NCBI RefSeq assembly: GCF_003569045.1
Contig: NZ_BFCB01000003.1
Location: 744,001-808,000, forward strand
Length of the DNA: 64,000 nt
Direction: 5' to 3'
Source of the DNA: Aggregatilinea lenta
GTDB lineage: Bacteria > Chloroflexota > Anaerolineae > Aggregatilineales > Aggregatilineaceae
The number at the start of each line of letters is the position of its first letter. The first letter of the stretch is position 1. Shown here in pieces: positions 38,090-48,016 of the stretch. The notes beneath the pieces were generated by a model, which searched no databases, had not been told where the DNA came from, and saw only the letters and a list, made by a program, of their open reading frames with translations. The translations under genes and the position numbers were made by a program.

Positions 38090-40138
38090 ATGGACGATTC
38101 ACGCCTGATCTCGCTGCTGACGCCGGGGATGAGTCTCGACCTGTTTGCCGAAGGGGACCGTCTGCGCGTGGAGGGGTTCGGCGCGCCGGGGCGGTCATGG
38201 CTGGGGGATGCGCCGCCGGGGCTGTTCGGCGTGGAGATCGACGGGCAGCGGTACGATGCGTCGTCGCTGCCGCTGGTAGGCGTGGGCGAGGCGGACGCGG
38301 AGACGGGCATCACGCAGATCGTCGCGCGGTTCGGGGATGGGCGCGTGCAGGTCGATCACCATCTGCGCGGCTACGAAGGCGCGGCGCTGGTCGAGACGTG
38401 GCAGACGGTGCGCAACGTGGGCGGCGAGCCGCTGCACGTCACGCGGGTTGATTCGCTGGCGTGGAGTCTGCTGCCGGACGAGTACACGCTGCTGCATTAC
38501 GACAGCGACTGGGGCCGCGAGTTCGATCTGCGGCGCGTGTCGCTGCGCGAGGCCGTGACGCTCGAAACGCGGTGCGGGCGAGCGTCGAAGGGGCAGCATC
38601 CGTGGTTCGCGCTGATCGGGGCGGACGGGGCGGTGTTTTCCGGCGCGGTGGCGTGGTCCGGCAACTGGGTGATGCGCTTCGAGCCGGGGGACGGCGGCGT
38701 TCTGCTCAGCGGCGGGCTGCACGATTGGGCCTTCGCGCGCGACCTGCTGCCCGGTGAATCGCTCGACACGCCGCGCGTTATCGTGGCGCTGGGGGCGGAT
38801 CTCAATGCCGCGTCGCAGCAGTTCGCGCGGGTGGGCCGCCAGTGGTGGTATCCGCGTAACGCGCTCTCCGCGCAACTGCCGGTCGAGTGGAACCACTGGT
38901 GGAGCTACGAAGACAGGGACATCGACGAGAACGTGTTCCGCGCCAACGTCGATGCGGCGGCGGCGATGGGCTGCGAGATCGCGGTGCTGGACGCGGGCTG
39001 GTTTGGCCCCAGCGAGGCGGGCAGTCCGTGGTATGCGCTGCGCGGCGATTGGGACAGGGTGAACCGGGCGCGTTTTCCGAGCGGGCTGGCGGCGCTGGCC
39101 GATTATACGCGGGCGAAGGGGCTAAAGTTCGGGTTGTGGTGCGAGATCGAAGGGCTGGGCGAGCAGGCCGCGCTGGCCGACGATCGCCCCGACTTCCCCG
39201 CCCTGCGCGACGGCGAGCGGCTGGGATACGTCTGCCTGGGTAACCCGGCGGCGGAAGACTGGGCGTATGCGATGCTGGCGCGGCTGATCGAGGAGACGGC
39301 GTGCGACTGGGTGAAGCTGGACTTCAACGTCGATCCCGGCGCGGGCTGTAACCGGACCGATCACGGGCACGGCGCGGGCGACGGCCTGCTGGCGCACTAT
39401 CACGCCTACTACCGCGTGCTGGACCGTCTGCGGGCGCGCTTTCCCGAGGTGGTGCTGGAAAACTGCTCGTCGGGTGGGCTGCGGATCGACCTGGAAATGC
39501 TGCGACACACGCACCTGACGTTCCTCAGCGATCCCGACTGGCCCACGCACGATTTGCAGATCTTTTGGGGGGCGAGCACGATGCTCGCGCCGGACGCGTG
39601 CCTGCATTGGAGCTTCAGCGAGTGGTGCAACCCGGACCGGCCCGTGCAGCAGACATTCGATCCGCGCGATCCGGCCCTGACGCCGCACCAGCTCGACACC
39701 TATACGCGCATCGCCATGCTGGGCGCGATGGGGATCTCGCAGAAGCTGCCCGATCTGCCGGACTGGGTGCGGGCGCGGCTGGCAGGGCACATCCGCGTGT
39801 ACCGCGAACAGGTGCGGCGCTTCGTGCGCGAGGCGGACGTGTTCCGGCTGACGGATCAGCCTCAGCGCGATGGCAGCAGCGATCGCTGGTGCGCGTTCCA
39901 GTACCGCCTGCCGGACGGCGCGGCGCACCTGCTGTTCGTGTTCCGGCTGGCAGGGGCGGAGGCGTCGCGAGCGATCCGGCTGGCGAGGCTGCGGACCGAC
40001 TGTATGTACACGGTCGAGACGGTGGAGGGCGAGCGGATCGCGGAACTGCGCGGGCGGGATCTGATGGACGCCGGGCTGCGCTTCGATAATCTGCCGGAAG
40101 ACGGATCGACGCTGCTGAAAATAGCGATCAGCGGTTAG
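38090..40138 (+). CDS. GH36 alpha-galactosidase-like glycosidase
   Basis: 682 residues, cytoplasmic. An N-terminal beta supersandwich leads to a TIM barrel (PVEWNHWWSYEDRDIDENVF, CEIAVLDAGWFGPSEAG). The nucleophile is Asp411 in WVKLDFNVDPG; the acid/base is expected in LSDPDWPTHD, with Asp481 in the SD pair. CSSGGLRIDLEML is also typical. GH36 removes alpha-1,6-galactose from melibiose or raffinose sugars; other alpha-linkages occur in the family. AAGGAG lies 9 nt before ATG 38090. It follows the importer 2 operon after a 143-nt gap. Confidence 0.92.
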   Translation: MDDSRLISLLTPGMSLDLFAEGDRLRVEGFGAPGRSWLGDAPPGLFGVEIDGQRYDASSLPLVGVGEADAETGITQIVARFGDGRVQVDHHLRGYEGAALVETWQTVRNVGGEPLHVTRVDSLAWSLLPDEYTLLHYDSDWGREFDLRRVSLREAVTLETRCGRASKGQHPWFALIGADGAVFSGAVAWSGNWVMRFEPGDGGVLLSGGLHDWAFARDLLPGESLDTPRVIVALGADLNAASQQFARVGRQWWYPRNALSAQLPVEWNHWWSYEDRDIDENVFRANVDAAAAMGCEIAVLDAGWFGPSEAGSPWYALRGDWDRVNRARFPSGLAALADYTRAKGLKFGLWCEIEGLGEQAALADDRPDFPALRDGERLGYVCLGNPAAEDWAYAMLARLIEETACDWVKLDFNVDPGAGCNRTDHGHGAGDGLLAHYHAYYRVLDRLRARFPEVVLENCSSGGLRIDLEMLRHTHLTFLSDPDWPTHDLQIFWGASTMLAPDACLHWSFSEWCNPDRPVQQTFDPRDPALTPHQLDTYTRIAMLGAMGISQKLPDLPDWVRARLAGHIRVYREQVRRFVREADVFRLTDQPQRDGSSDRWCAFQYRLPDGAAHLLFVFRLAGAEASRAIRLARLRTDCMYTVETVEGERIAELRGRDLMDAGLRFDNLPEDGSTLLKIAISG

Positions 40139-40255
40139 CCGTCAGCCAGGAGCAAAAACAGGGCGGGTCACAGACCCGCCCCTACACAATTAATTGCTCA
40201 ATTTGCTTGCTCCCCTCTCCAACTTGATTGGAGAGGAGCCGGGGGTGAGGTGCTT
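40139..40255. repeat. GTAGGGGC and LTPGPSP repeats between convergent genes
   Basis: GGGCGGGTCACAGACCCGCCC (about 40161-40181), then an LTPGPSP-type copy (40207-40253). The first can form a hairpin for transcription end of the converging GH36 gene. Confidence 0.75.
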
Positions 40256-41542
40256 TTATGCCTCCAACCCACCTAGAATCTCGGCAGCGGTGGGAGCGTC
40301 GCCGGAGAGGATCGCAGCGGCAGCGGCGTCCAGATCGGCGTTAACGGCCTCGTCGCCATAGTTGTCTTTGCGCAGCGTGTAGATCTCGAAGGGCAGGCGC
40401 AGATCGTCGGCGCTGTACGGGAAGTCCTCACCGCCCGGCAGCGCGCGGCGCACGTCCTGCACCGTCTCCAGGTAGCGGTAGCCGTATTCCTCCGCCGGTT
40501 CGATGTTGGTCCCCTCGCCGTAATCGTTCCAGGTGATAAGCTGGATCACGTCCGGGTTTTGGTCCAGCGCCAGTTGCAGCGTGAAGCGGAACGTCTCGCC
40601 GTCTTCCGCGTCCAGGTAGCCGTAGCTGGCCTGCACGCCCGCCTCGGCGTAGATATCGTAGAAGCCGGGGAACGCGCCACCAACGATATACTCACCGCGT
40701 GCAGCCTTGCGGTAGAACTGCGTCAGGTACGCCTCAATCGCGGCGTGATTGAGCGTGATGCCGCCCTGCATCGGGGGCCAGGGATAGCTCGCCAGCTCGT
40801 CGACCACGCGGTGACCGTCCAACGTGACCAGCGCGGGATTCGGCTCGACGGTGCTGAGGATTGTCTGCCAGTCGGTCGAGCTTTTGAAGTACTGCGGGCC
40901 GAAGGTGAACAGCACAGGATGCCCGCCCGCTTTCAAGTACGCCTCATCCGTGAACCAGTGCTCGTGCAAATAGCGCATCACGTCCTGGCCATGCGCAACG
41001 GCGTCCTCGGCGGTGATCTGCCCTCCATCGATCAGGATCTTGACGGTGGCGTCCTCGTAACAAATGGCGAACTTGAGCTTGGCTTTTTGGACGGCCTCGA
41101 ACAGTTTGGCAGTGTTCTTGTTGATGGCGTCGTAGTCGTAGTAGTTCTTGATGCCGTACCAGTCCACGATCACGCCGTCGATGCCGCTCGCCTTCATCAG
41201 CAGCGTCTGGTATTCCAGCAGGATCGGATCGCCGGAGTCGTAGGGGCCGGTCAACGGCGTGAAGTGCGACGCGATGTCGGGGCGTCCGTTGTCGCCCATT
41301 TCGGACGGGTTATAGTGCTCCATCGTCCAGTGCCAGCCCCAGTTGCCACGCATCGCGCGGGATTGATACCAGGGCATGGTGTGGGCCATCAGCAGGGGAC
41401 GTGCGCTGTCCTCGGCGTTGCCGGGTTGGGCGTCGACCGGGTCGAGTGAGACGGCTCCCACCAGCAGGCCGCCCGCCATCAGGCCGGCTGAGCGGATCAG
41501 CGTGCGCCGGGTGAGCAAAGGCATCCATTGGGATGAAGTCAT
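40256..41542 (-). CDS. Tat-exported GH71/GH99-like glycoside hydrolase
   Basis: 428 residues. The N-terminus has a twin-arginine signal (LTRRTLIRSAG, then a hydrophobic core and DAQ), so a folded protein is exported by Tat. The mature part shows the GH71/99-like TIM-barrel pattern: LLMAHTMPWYQS, GNWGWHWTMEHY, IDGVIVDWYG, FAICYEDATV and LITWNDYGEGTNIEPAEEYG. Members cleave alpha-1,3-glucan (GH71) or alpha-1,2-mannan (GH99); which applies is unknown. The ATG overlaps the stop of the upstream GH31 gene (ATGA). Confidence 0.82.
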   Translation of the reverse strand: MTSSQWMPLLTRRTLIRSAGLMAGGLLVGAVSLDPVDAQPGNAEDSARPLLMAHTMPWYQSRAMRGNWGWHWTMEHYNPSEMGDNGRPDIASHFTPLTGPYDSGDPILLEYQTLLMKASGIDGVIVDWYGIKNYYDYDAINKNTAKLFEAVQKAKLKFAICYEDATVKILIDGGQITAEDAVAHGQDVMRYLHEHWFTDEAYLKAGGHPVLFTFGPQYFKSSTDWQTILSTVEPNPALVTLDGHRVVDELASYPWPPMQGGITLNHAAIEAYLTQFYRKAARGEYIVGGAFPGFYDIYAEAGVQASYGYLDAEDGETFRFTLQLALDQNPDVIQLITWNDYGEGTNIEPAEEYGYRYLETVQDVRRALPGGEDFPYSADDLRLPFEIYTLRKDNYGDEAVNADLDAAAAAILSGDAPTAAEILGGLEA

Positions 41543-44013
41543 GGTTGGGCAGCTCCTTCCGCTGCGGGGATCAGGTCAAAGGGGAGCGAGTCGTCAGCGG
41601 CCAGCATGCCGGAGGCCGCTGCCTCGCCGTCCGGCGTGATCAAATGCACGGTGATCGCGCGCTGGTCGGGCGCGCCTGCGTACGTCCCGGCGGCGGAGCC
41701 GATCTCGCCCGACCAACCCGCACCGAGGCGGGTCGCGGTGATAGGCGTTTCGCGCACGGCTCCATCGCGGTAGGCCATAGTTGTGCCGTCGTCCTCGATC
41801 AGCGTGAAGGCGGCGGGTGCGACTTCGGCGGCGTACACAGTCACGGTCAGGTCGTGGCTGATGCTGCCGTCCGTGCGCTGGCCGAGCATGTTGAGCGTAC
41901 CCTCTTCGACGGGCATCAGCGGCAGGATCGCGCCGTCGCGCACGAACAGCGGCGCGCGCAGCAGGCCGTCTATGGTAGTGGGCGCGTCGATCCATTCGCC
42001 CGCGCTGGCGAAATAGTCGCCGGTATAGTAGTCGAACCAGCCGCCAGCGGGCAGGTAAACCGGGATAGTCGCCACGTCATAGGCGGTGATAGTCGCCACC
42101 ATCAGGTCGGGGCCGATCATCTTCTGGCTGCCCAGCGCGCGCACGGCGGGATCGTCCTGAAAATACACCACCAGCGGCGCGAAGACCGGATCGCCGTCGC
42201 GGGTGGCGCGGTGCGCGAGCGTATACAAATAGGGGCTGAGTTCGTAGCGCAGGCGCACATTGGCAAGGTTGCTCGCTACGTCCCCGATCAGCGACGGCGC
42301 GGTGACGTTCTCGTTTTGCAGGTTCTGGACGTGCGGGCGCAGCGGCACGTCCAGCAGAGCCGCGTTTGCCAGCCAGATGGTATAGAGGTCGTCCGCCGGG
42401 TAGCGGTCGAGCGCCTGCCGCATGAAGCCGCCCACGTCCGCGCCGAAGTAGTCCACGCCGCTGAGCGACATGTGCATCTGGACGTTCATGTGCGCGGCCA
42501 AACTGGGCATGTTCGCGCCGATGTCACCGGACCACATGGCGACGCCGTAACGCTGGCTGCCGGACGTGCCGCTGCGCGACAGCACGAACGGGCGCTGCTC
42601 GACTGCGTGGCGCGCGTAACCGTCCCAGATACTCCTGGACCATAGCAGGTTGTAGAGGTTGTGCACGTCCGCCTGCGTATGACCCTCCGCGCCGACGCCC
42701 GCATACCACGCGCCTTCGTCGTAGACTTCCGGCTCGCCCAGGTCGGTCCAGTGGCCGGTCACGCCCGCGTCGATCAGCGGCTGGCGGCGATGGTCGTGCC
42801 ACCACGCGGCGGCGTTGGGATCGGTGAAATCGACCATGCCCCCCATGCCCCACCAGTCGTCGATCGCGACCGGCGCGCAGGTGACTTCGCCGCAGGTGCG
42901 TACCAGGACCCCGTTCGCGGCGGCCTCGTCGTACCCTTCGGCGGACTGGCTGACGTAGGGTTCCTCGATCAGCATGACGCCGAGGCCCGCGTCACGGTAC
43001 TGCGCGAGGGTTTCCGCCGGGTCCGGGAAGGCGGCTTCGTCCCACGTGAGCGATCCCATCTGGCTCGACTCCTTTGGAAACGCGCTGCCGAACCAGTACA
43101 GGTCCAGCACGAAGCCGTCCAACGGGAAGCCCGCCGCGCGCAGCGACTCGATCACACCGTCCAGTTCGGCCCAGTCCTCGTAGCCGTACTCCGACACCCA
43201 CAGCCCGAACATCTGCTTCGGCGGGACGGGCGCGCGTCCGGTCAGTTCCATATAGTCACGCCGCAGGTCGAGCAGGTCCGGGCCGGTCATCAGGTACCAG
43301 CGCAGTGATGCGCCGCTCGTGATGGCGGCGAAGGGGTCCGCGCCGAAGTCCCAATACTGCTGGCGGGCGTGGTCGAGGAACAGCGCGTAATTTTCGGTGT
43401 CCGGCCCCAGCGCGTAGAGGATCGGGAACTGGGCGTTGCCCACGCTGCCGCCGTTGAGGCCGGTCAGCTCGTTGCCGTACAGGTTCAGGAAGCGCCGCTG
43501 CTTGCCCATCCAGGTGCCATCCGCGCCGCCGCGACGCTGGAACTGCTCGCCCAGGCCGTACAGATCGGTAGTGCGCTCCTGGGTGAGCGTGAGGCCCAGC
43601 TCGTCCTCGGCGGCGTCGGGCAGGGGGCAAACGGTGGTCAGCGGCAGCGCCGGATCGCGCGTGAGGTCGGTCAGCGTCACGCACAGGGCGTCCGCGTCGA
43701 TCTCCAGCCGCAGCTCCGGCGTTTCGATCACGCCCGGCGCAGGCTCGGTGACGCTCGACGGCCCGGCGTAGTCCGTTTTGGCGATCATCGGCGTGACGGG
43801 AATTGGATCGTCGCCGGGCAGGGACTGGCTCAGCTCGAAGTGCGCGAGGTCGTCGTCGAGCAGCTCGACGGTCAGCGTCCAGCCCGCCGCCTCGTACGCG
43901 GTGCGGAAGATGCCGGGCGCGTCCTGCGCCGCGACGGGGCGCAGGGGTGCGCCGAGGGCGGCGATCAGAGCGATCAACAAAACCAACCGGCTCGAAAGAA
44001 GTGTAAGTCGCAT
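41539..44013 (-). CDS. Secreted GH31 alpha-glycosidase
   Basis: 824 residues with a Sec signal (LLSSRLVLLIALIAALGAPL...VAAQ). Standard GH31 order: N-terminal beta sandwich (EERTTDLYGLGEQFQRRG-like, then Trp/Tyr region), TIM barrel with nucleophile Asp424 in WTDLGEPE and acid/base Asp497 in WSGDIGAN, then C-terminal beta domains (FVRDGAILPL). The WTDLGEPE form differs from the WxDMNE of classical alpha-glucosidases and is nearer to the xylosidase/galactosidase branches; substrate is open. It is cotranscribed with the Tat-exported hydrolase. Confidence 0.92.
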   Translation of the reverse strand: MRLTLLSSRLVLLIALIAALGAPLRPVAAQDAPGIFRTAYEAAGWTLTVELLDDDLAHFELSQSLPGDDPIPVTPMIAKTDYAGPSSVTEPAPGVIETPELRLEIDADALCVTLTDLTRDPALPLTTVCPLPDAAEDELGLTLTQERTTDLYGLGEQFQRRGGADGTWMGKQRRFLNLYGNELTGLNGGSVGNAQFPILYALGPDTENYALFLDHARQQYWDFGADPFAAITSGASLRWYLMTGPDLLDLRRDYMELTGRAPVPPKQMFGLWVSEYGYEDWAELDGVIESLRAAGFPLDGFVLDLYWFGSAFPKESSQMGSLTWDEAAFPDPAETLAQYRDAGLGVMLIEEPYVSQSAEGYDEAAANGVLVRTCGEVTCAPVAIDDWWGMGGMVDFTDPNAAAWWHDHRRQPLIDAGVTGHWTDLGEPEVYDEGAWYAGVGAEGHTQADVHNLYNLLWSRSIWDGYARHAVEQRPFVLSRSGTSGSQRYGVAMWSGDIGANMPSLAAHMNVQMHMSLSGVDYFGADVGGFMRQALDRYPADDLYTIWLANAALLDVPLRPHVQNLQNENVTAPSLIGDVASNLANVRLRYELSPYLYTLAHRATRDGDPVFAPLVVYFQDDPAVRALGSQKMIGPDLMVATITAYDVATIPVYLPAGGWFDYYTGDYFASAGEWIDAPTTIDGLLRAPLFVRDGAILPLMPVEEGTLNMLGQRTDGSISHDLTVTVYAAEVAPAAFTLIEDDGTTMAYRDGAVRETPITATRLGAGWSGEIGSAAGTYAGAPDQRAITVHLITPDGEAAASGMLAADDSLPFDLIPAAEGAAQP

Positions 44014-44201
44014 GCGGAAGGGTCCTTGATAAGGGCGTGTTATGCGCTTTGGGTGTCTTCATCAGCCAAGATTGCGTTGTGTCAAGAGCACCTCACCCCC
44101 GGCCCCTCTCCAGTCGTCGCTGGAGAGGGGAGACAAGCACGATCACGCGTGATTCGTAGGGGCGGGGCCTTGCCCCGCCCGTTTTTGGCGCTGACTTCCG
44201 C
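44014..44201. repeat. Composite LTPGPSP plus GTAGGGGC repeat
   Basis: LTPGPSP-type copy (44088-44130) joined through AGACAAGCACGATCACGCGT to GTAGGGGCGGGGC-ctt-GCCCCGCCCG and a T run (to 44186). The same junction recurs at 52021-52061. The T run would serve plus-strand transcription only, where no gene exists. Confidence 0.8.
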
Positions 44202-46919
44202 CTACGGCGTGCGCTCCCGGTAGCCCTCGGCGACGCTCAGCAAGTTGAAGTAGTCGATCTGGACCTGCCACTGCGTGGGATGCACGTACTCGCCGTACGC
44301 ACCCTGCCGCCACGCATGCACCGGTGGGGTGAAGGCTGCGTAACGTGGCACGACTCCGCGCGCGTGGTTCGCGTCGCGCAGCATGCCGAAGTGCAGGTAG
44401 GCGTCGGCGTAGCGGTAGGTGAACCGCGCGTCTTCGCGGTTGTTCCACACCACGACCATTGCCGGATCGTGCGTGTCGGTGACAGTGTGCACGCCCGCTT
44501 CGCACAACGTCTCGAACAGGGCGCGCGCGTGGGTCGTTTCCATCACGAGCACGTAAGGAGCCAGCCGCTGCGGATCGTCGATGATCGCGTCGATCTCCTC
44601 GGCGATGTGGTTGCGCACGCCGGTGTGCAGCCGGAAGAAGCGCAGCAGACGCAGCAGCGTCTCGCGTGTGCGATCCCGGCGCGACAGCAGCGTCTGCCCG
44701 CCGCCGTCCAGCACCAGCCGCAGCGCAGACGCCGCGCCGAGCATGAGGCCCTCGACGTGCAGCGTTTCCGCCGCTTCGTCGTATGTGCGGCTGATCTCGA
44801 CCGCACGCCCGTCGATCGCGACGGCCAGATCGTCCGCGTTCCGCACGCCGTGCAGGTGCAGCGCGATGGTGCGCTGGGCGGGGATCAGGCTCGTATCGCC
44901 GTGCGGCGCGTCGATCGTGAACGACAGACGATCGTCGGCCCAGGTCTGCGCCAGCCGCGTTGTACAGGTGTGGCCGTCGCGGTAGGCGTTGGTTTCGCCG
45001 TCGTCCTCGTACAGCGTGAAGGTGTTATCCGCCCCAGCAAAGAGGTGCACGTTCAGCACATTCGGGTTATCGACGCCGCCCCACCCGCTGTGCGGACCCA
45101 GCGGCACGATGGCCCCGGCCCTGGCGAAGATCGGGATCTCCGCCAGCGTGCCGTAGACCGCGTGCCAGCGCTCCCCGGCGAAGTGCTCGCCAGTGAAGAA
45201 ATGCGTCCACTCGCCTTCCGGCAGCCAGACGACTTGACGGCTCAGGCCCGTGTCCGGGTCGGCGGGCGTGACGAACGGCGCGGCGATCAGCTCCGTGCCG
45301 AACAGATACTGGTGCGGGCAGTGGTAGGCTTCGTCCGCTTCGGGATAGTCGTAATACATCGGTTGCACCAGCGGCAGACTGTCGCGGTGCGCGCGGTAGG
45401 CCATCGTGTAGAGGTAGGGGATCAGCGCGTGGCGCAGTTGCAGCGCGTCGCGCACGACGTTCAGCACCTCGGCGTTTTCGAAGACCCAGGGCCGGACATC
45501 GTAGTACTCGCCTTTGGTGACGTGGATGCGGTTGATCGGGCTGAACGCGCCGAACTGCACCCAGCGCGCGAACAACTCCGGGTCTTCCACGCCGCTGATG
45601 TGTCCGCCGATGTCGTGGCTCCACCAGCCGTAAGCGACGTTGCTGGCGGTGGAGGTCATGTAGGCTTCGAATTGCAGCGTTTCCCAGGTGCGGTAGCTGT
45701 CGCCGGAGAAGCCGATCGGGTAGCGCTGGTGGCCTTCGTTGCCCCAGCGCGAGAAGACGAACGGGCGGCGCGTCCCGTCCCGCCCCAGGTCATAGAAGTG
45801 CAGGTGGTTGATCAGCCACAGCGGGTCGAGGCCGGGCAGGGCGCAAGTCAGGCCCTGCTGCCAGTCCAGCCACCAGAAGTCCACGCCCATCTCTTCGTAG
45901 GGGTGGTGCAGCACGTCGAAGTAGGCCGAGACGAACTCCGGCGAGTCGATGCGGAACGGGACCGGCTGCTTGCTCTCCGGGTCGAGGCCGGTGCGCCGCG
46001 CCATCTCAAGGTAGCTCTCCTCGTGGGGGTGGATGCCCTCCGCCGGGTGCAGGTTGAGCGCGGTACGCAGGCCCTTGGCGTGCAGGAAGTCAAGGAAGCC
46101 CGGCGGATCGGGGAAAAGCTGGCGATTCCAGGTGTAGCCCGTCCAGCCGGTGCAGTCGTTGCCCGTCTCGGTCAGGTGCCAGTCCATGTCGACGATGCAC
46201 ACCGAAAACGGCAGCGCGTACGCCTCGAAGTCGTTGATGAGCTGCATGAAGTCGTCCTGCGAATAATGCCAGTAGCGGCTCCACCAGTTGCCCAGGATCC
46301 AGCGCGGGATCATGGGCATGCCGCCGCTGACCCGGCAGTAGTCTTGCAGGCAGGTTTTGTAGTCGTGCCCATAGCCGAAGAAGTACCAGTCCGTCGCGCC
46401 GGGCGTGCGCGGCTCCAGCCACGACGCCTCGTTGAGCACCAGCGTGTGCGAGTCGTCCAGCACGGACCAGCCCTCGCGCGACATCAGGCCCGGCTCCAGC
46501 GGCGTGTAGCCGTTGACGACGTCCAGCGTGCGCGTCGTGCCGAGCAGGTTCGCGTCCGCGCTGTCGCCGGGATGCCACTCGACGCCGCTGCCCTTGAGCG
46601 TAATCGACAGCGTCTCCGGGATGAAGCCGCGCGCCTCGCCGGGGCGGAAGCGCAGCAGCAGCGCGTCCGTTTCGATCTCCAGCAGGCCCGCCACTTCGCG
46701 CACGTCGAAGGCCGGGACCGGCTGCTCGCGGTACCAGAACGCCTGCGTGGGCCGGTCTTCGAAGCGCGCTTGCGGGTCAAACTCCAGCCGGATCAGGCGG
46801 CTGGTCAGCACGGTGAAGCGGGCGTTCCCGGCGCGGACCACGGCGTCAGGCGCGGCCTCCGGCGTGAGCTTCAGTTTAAAATGTTCGGGAATGATGGCGT
46901 ATTGCTCGACAAGTGACAT
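44202..46919 (-). CDS. Cytoplasmic GH31 alpha-glycosidase
   Basis: 905 residues without a signal peptide. GH31 TIM barrel with nucleophile Asp352 in VDFWWLDWQQG and acid/base Asp436 in WSHDIGGHISG; the DUF5110-like C-terminal domain (FTLYEDDGETNAYRDG) follows, then about 180 further residues with helices of unknown role (NHIAEEIDAIIDDPQRL...). ATG 46919 has GGAGA upstream; earlier in-frame ATGs run into the permease gene. It hydrolyses what importer 3 takes up, complementing the secreted GH31. Confidence 0.93.
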   Translation of the reverse strand: MSLVEQYAIIPEHFKLKLTPEAAPDAVVRAGNARFTVLTSRLIRLEFDPQARFEDRPTQAFWYREQPVPAFDVREVAGLLEIETDALLLRFRPGEARGFIPETLSITLKGSGVEWHPGDSADANLLGTTRTLDVVNGYTPLEPGLMSREGWSVLDDSHTLVLNEASWLEPRTPGATDWYFFGYGHDYKTCLQDYCRVSGGMPMIPRWILGNWWSRYWHYSQDDFMQLINDFEAYALPFSVCIVDMDWHLTETGNDCTGWTGYTWNRQLFPDPPGFLDFLHAKGLRTALNLHPAEGIHPHEESYLEMARRTGLDPESKQPVPFRIDSPEFVSAYFDVLHHPYEEMGVDFWWLDWQQGLTCALPGLDPLWLINHLHFYDLGRDGTRRPFVFSRWGNEGHQRYPIGFSGDSYRTWETLQFEAYMTSTASNVAYGWWSHDIGGHISGVEDPELFARWVQFGAFSPINRIHVTKGEYYDVRPWVFENAEVLNVVRDALQLRHALIPYLYTMAYRAHRDSLPLVQPMYYDYPEADEAYHCPHQYLFGTELIAAPFVTPADPDTGLSRQVVWLPEGEWTHFFTGEHFAGERWHAVYGTLAEIPIFARAGAIVPLGPHSGWGGVDNPNVLNVHLFAGADNTFTLYEDDGETNAYRDGHTCTTRLAQTWADDRLSFTIDAPHGDTSLIPAQRTIALHLHGVRNADDLAVAIDGRAVEISRTYDEAAETLHVEGLMLGAASALRLVLDGGGQTLLSRRDRTRETLLRLLRFFRLHTGVRNHIAEEIDAIIDDPQRLAPYVLVMETTHARALFETLCEAGVHTVTDTHDPAMVVVWNNREDARFTYRYADAYLHFGMLRDANHARGVVPRYAAFTPPVHAWRQGAYGEYVHPTQWQVQIDYFNLLSVAEGYRERTP

Positions 46920-47019
46920 GCAGCAGTCTCCAGCAAAATGCTGTGCGGTAGGATGTAGTGTGATCATAGGCGACCCGGCGCGAACGTCAAAAGCTGCCGG
47001 GCGAATGGGACGCTGCGGA

Positions 47020-47889
47020 TTATCCTTTGACGCTGCCCAGCGTGAGTCCCGCGACCATGTAGCGCTGGAGCAGAATGGCAACCAGCAGCGGCGGCAGCAG
47101 CGCGATGAACGCGGCGGCCATTTGCAGGTTCACACCGTGCTCGCCGGTCAGGTACTCCAACCGGACCGTGATCGGCTGGTGCTGCGGGTTGCTGATGATG
47201 AGCATCGGCAGCAGATAGTCCTTCCACAGCGTCATGAAGGCCAGGATGCTCAGGATCAGGATGATCGCGCGGGACAGGGGCAGCATGATGTGCACGAGCA
47301 CCTGGAACGAGGACGCGCCGTCAATCCGGGCGCTGTCGAGGATGTCGGGAGGGATGCGGTCAAAAAACGTCTTCAGGACGAAGATCGCAAACGCGCTGGC
47401 GGAGTAGGGCAGCCACAGGCCCCAGTACGAGTCCAGCAAGGTGACGTGCAGGATCGGCAGGTCGCTCAGCGTCACGAACAGAGGGACTAGATAGGCGATG
47501 CTGGGGATCATCAGCGTGATCCCAAAGCCGAGCATAATCAGCCGCCCGCCTTTGGGCTTGAGCTGCGACAGGGCAAACGCCGCCAGCGACGACACGATCA
47601 TTTGCAGCACCACCGCCACCGAGACGATGATCATCGAGTTGCGGAACAGCTTGATCATCTCGAAGCGGTTCCAGGCTTCCTGATAATTCGACCACTGCGG
47701 ATCTTTGGGGAACAGCCGCAGGCCGGAGTTGAAGATCTCGGTGCTGTGTTTCAGGCCGGACGTGAACGCATACAAAAAGGGGAATATCACGACAACAGCC
47801 AGCACGATCAGGATGGTCATCGCCGTGTAATAATAGATGCGTCCGGTCGTGGTGCGCAGTTCCACATCCGATAAAAAGCCGCGCGTCAT
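47020..47889 (-). CDS. Sugar ABC permease, MalG type (importer 3)
   Basis: 289 residues, six TM helices, EAA loop LDSARIDGASSFQVLVHIMLP and ending LQRYMVAGLTLGSVKG. The EAA box begins DSAR rather than EAA, a tolerated variation. It lies 127 nt downstream of the MalF-type gene; the gap holds only a short CCCCGACCCCTTCTCCCTC repeat (about 47942-47975). Confidence 0.93.
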   Translation of the reverse strand: MTRGFLSDVELRTTTGRIYYYTAMTILIVLAVVVIFPFLYAFTSGLKHSTEIFNSGLRLFPKDPQWSNYQEAWNRFEMIKLFRNSMIIVSVAVVLQMIVSSLAAFALSQLKPKGGRLIMLGFGITLMIPSIAYLVPLFVTLSDLPILHVTLLDSYWGLWLPYSASAFAIFVLKTFFDRIPPDILDSARIDGASSFQVLVHIMLPLSRAIILILSILAFMTLWKDYLLPMLIISNPQHQPITVRLEYLTGEHGVNLQMAAAFIALLPPLLVAILLQRYMVAGLTLGSVKG

Positions 47890-48016
47890 GAGTCTTGCTC
47901 CTGGTAAGAATGTGTACGGAAACCCTCAGTGGGGTGGCCGTCCCCCGACCCCTTCTCCCTCAGGAAGAAGGGGAGCAGGAGTGCGGCAAAACCGCTTTCC
48001 ATCCACGCCCTAAGAA

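Noticed and set aside
44280-46916. 878-codon frame on the plus strand opposite the cytoplasmic GH31
   Set aside because: Same shadow pattern; the GH31 catalytic motifs are on the minus strand.
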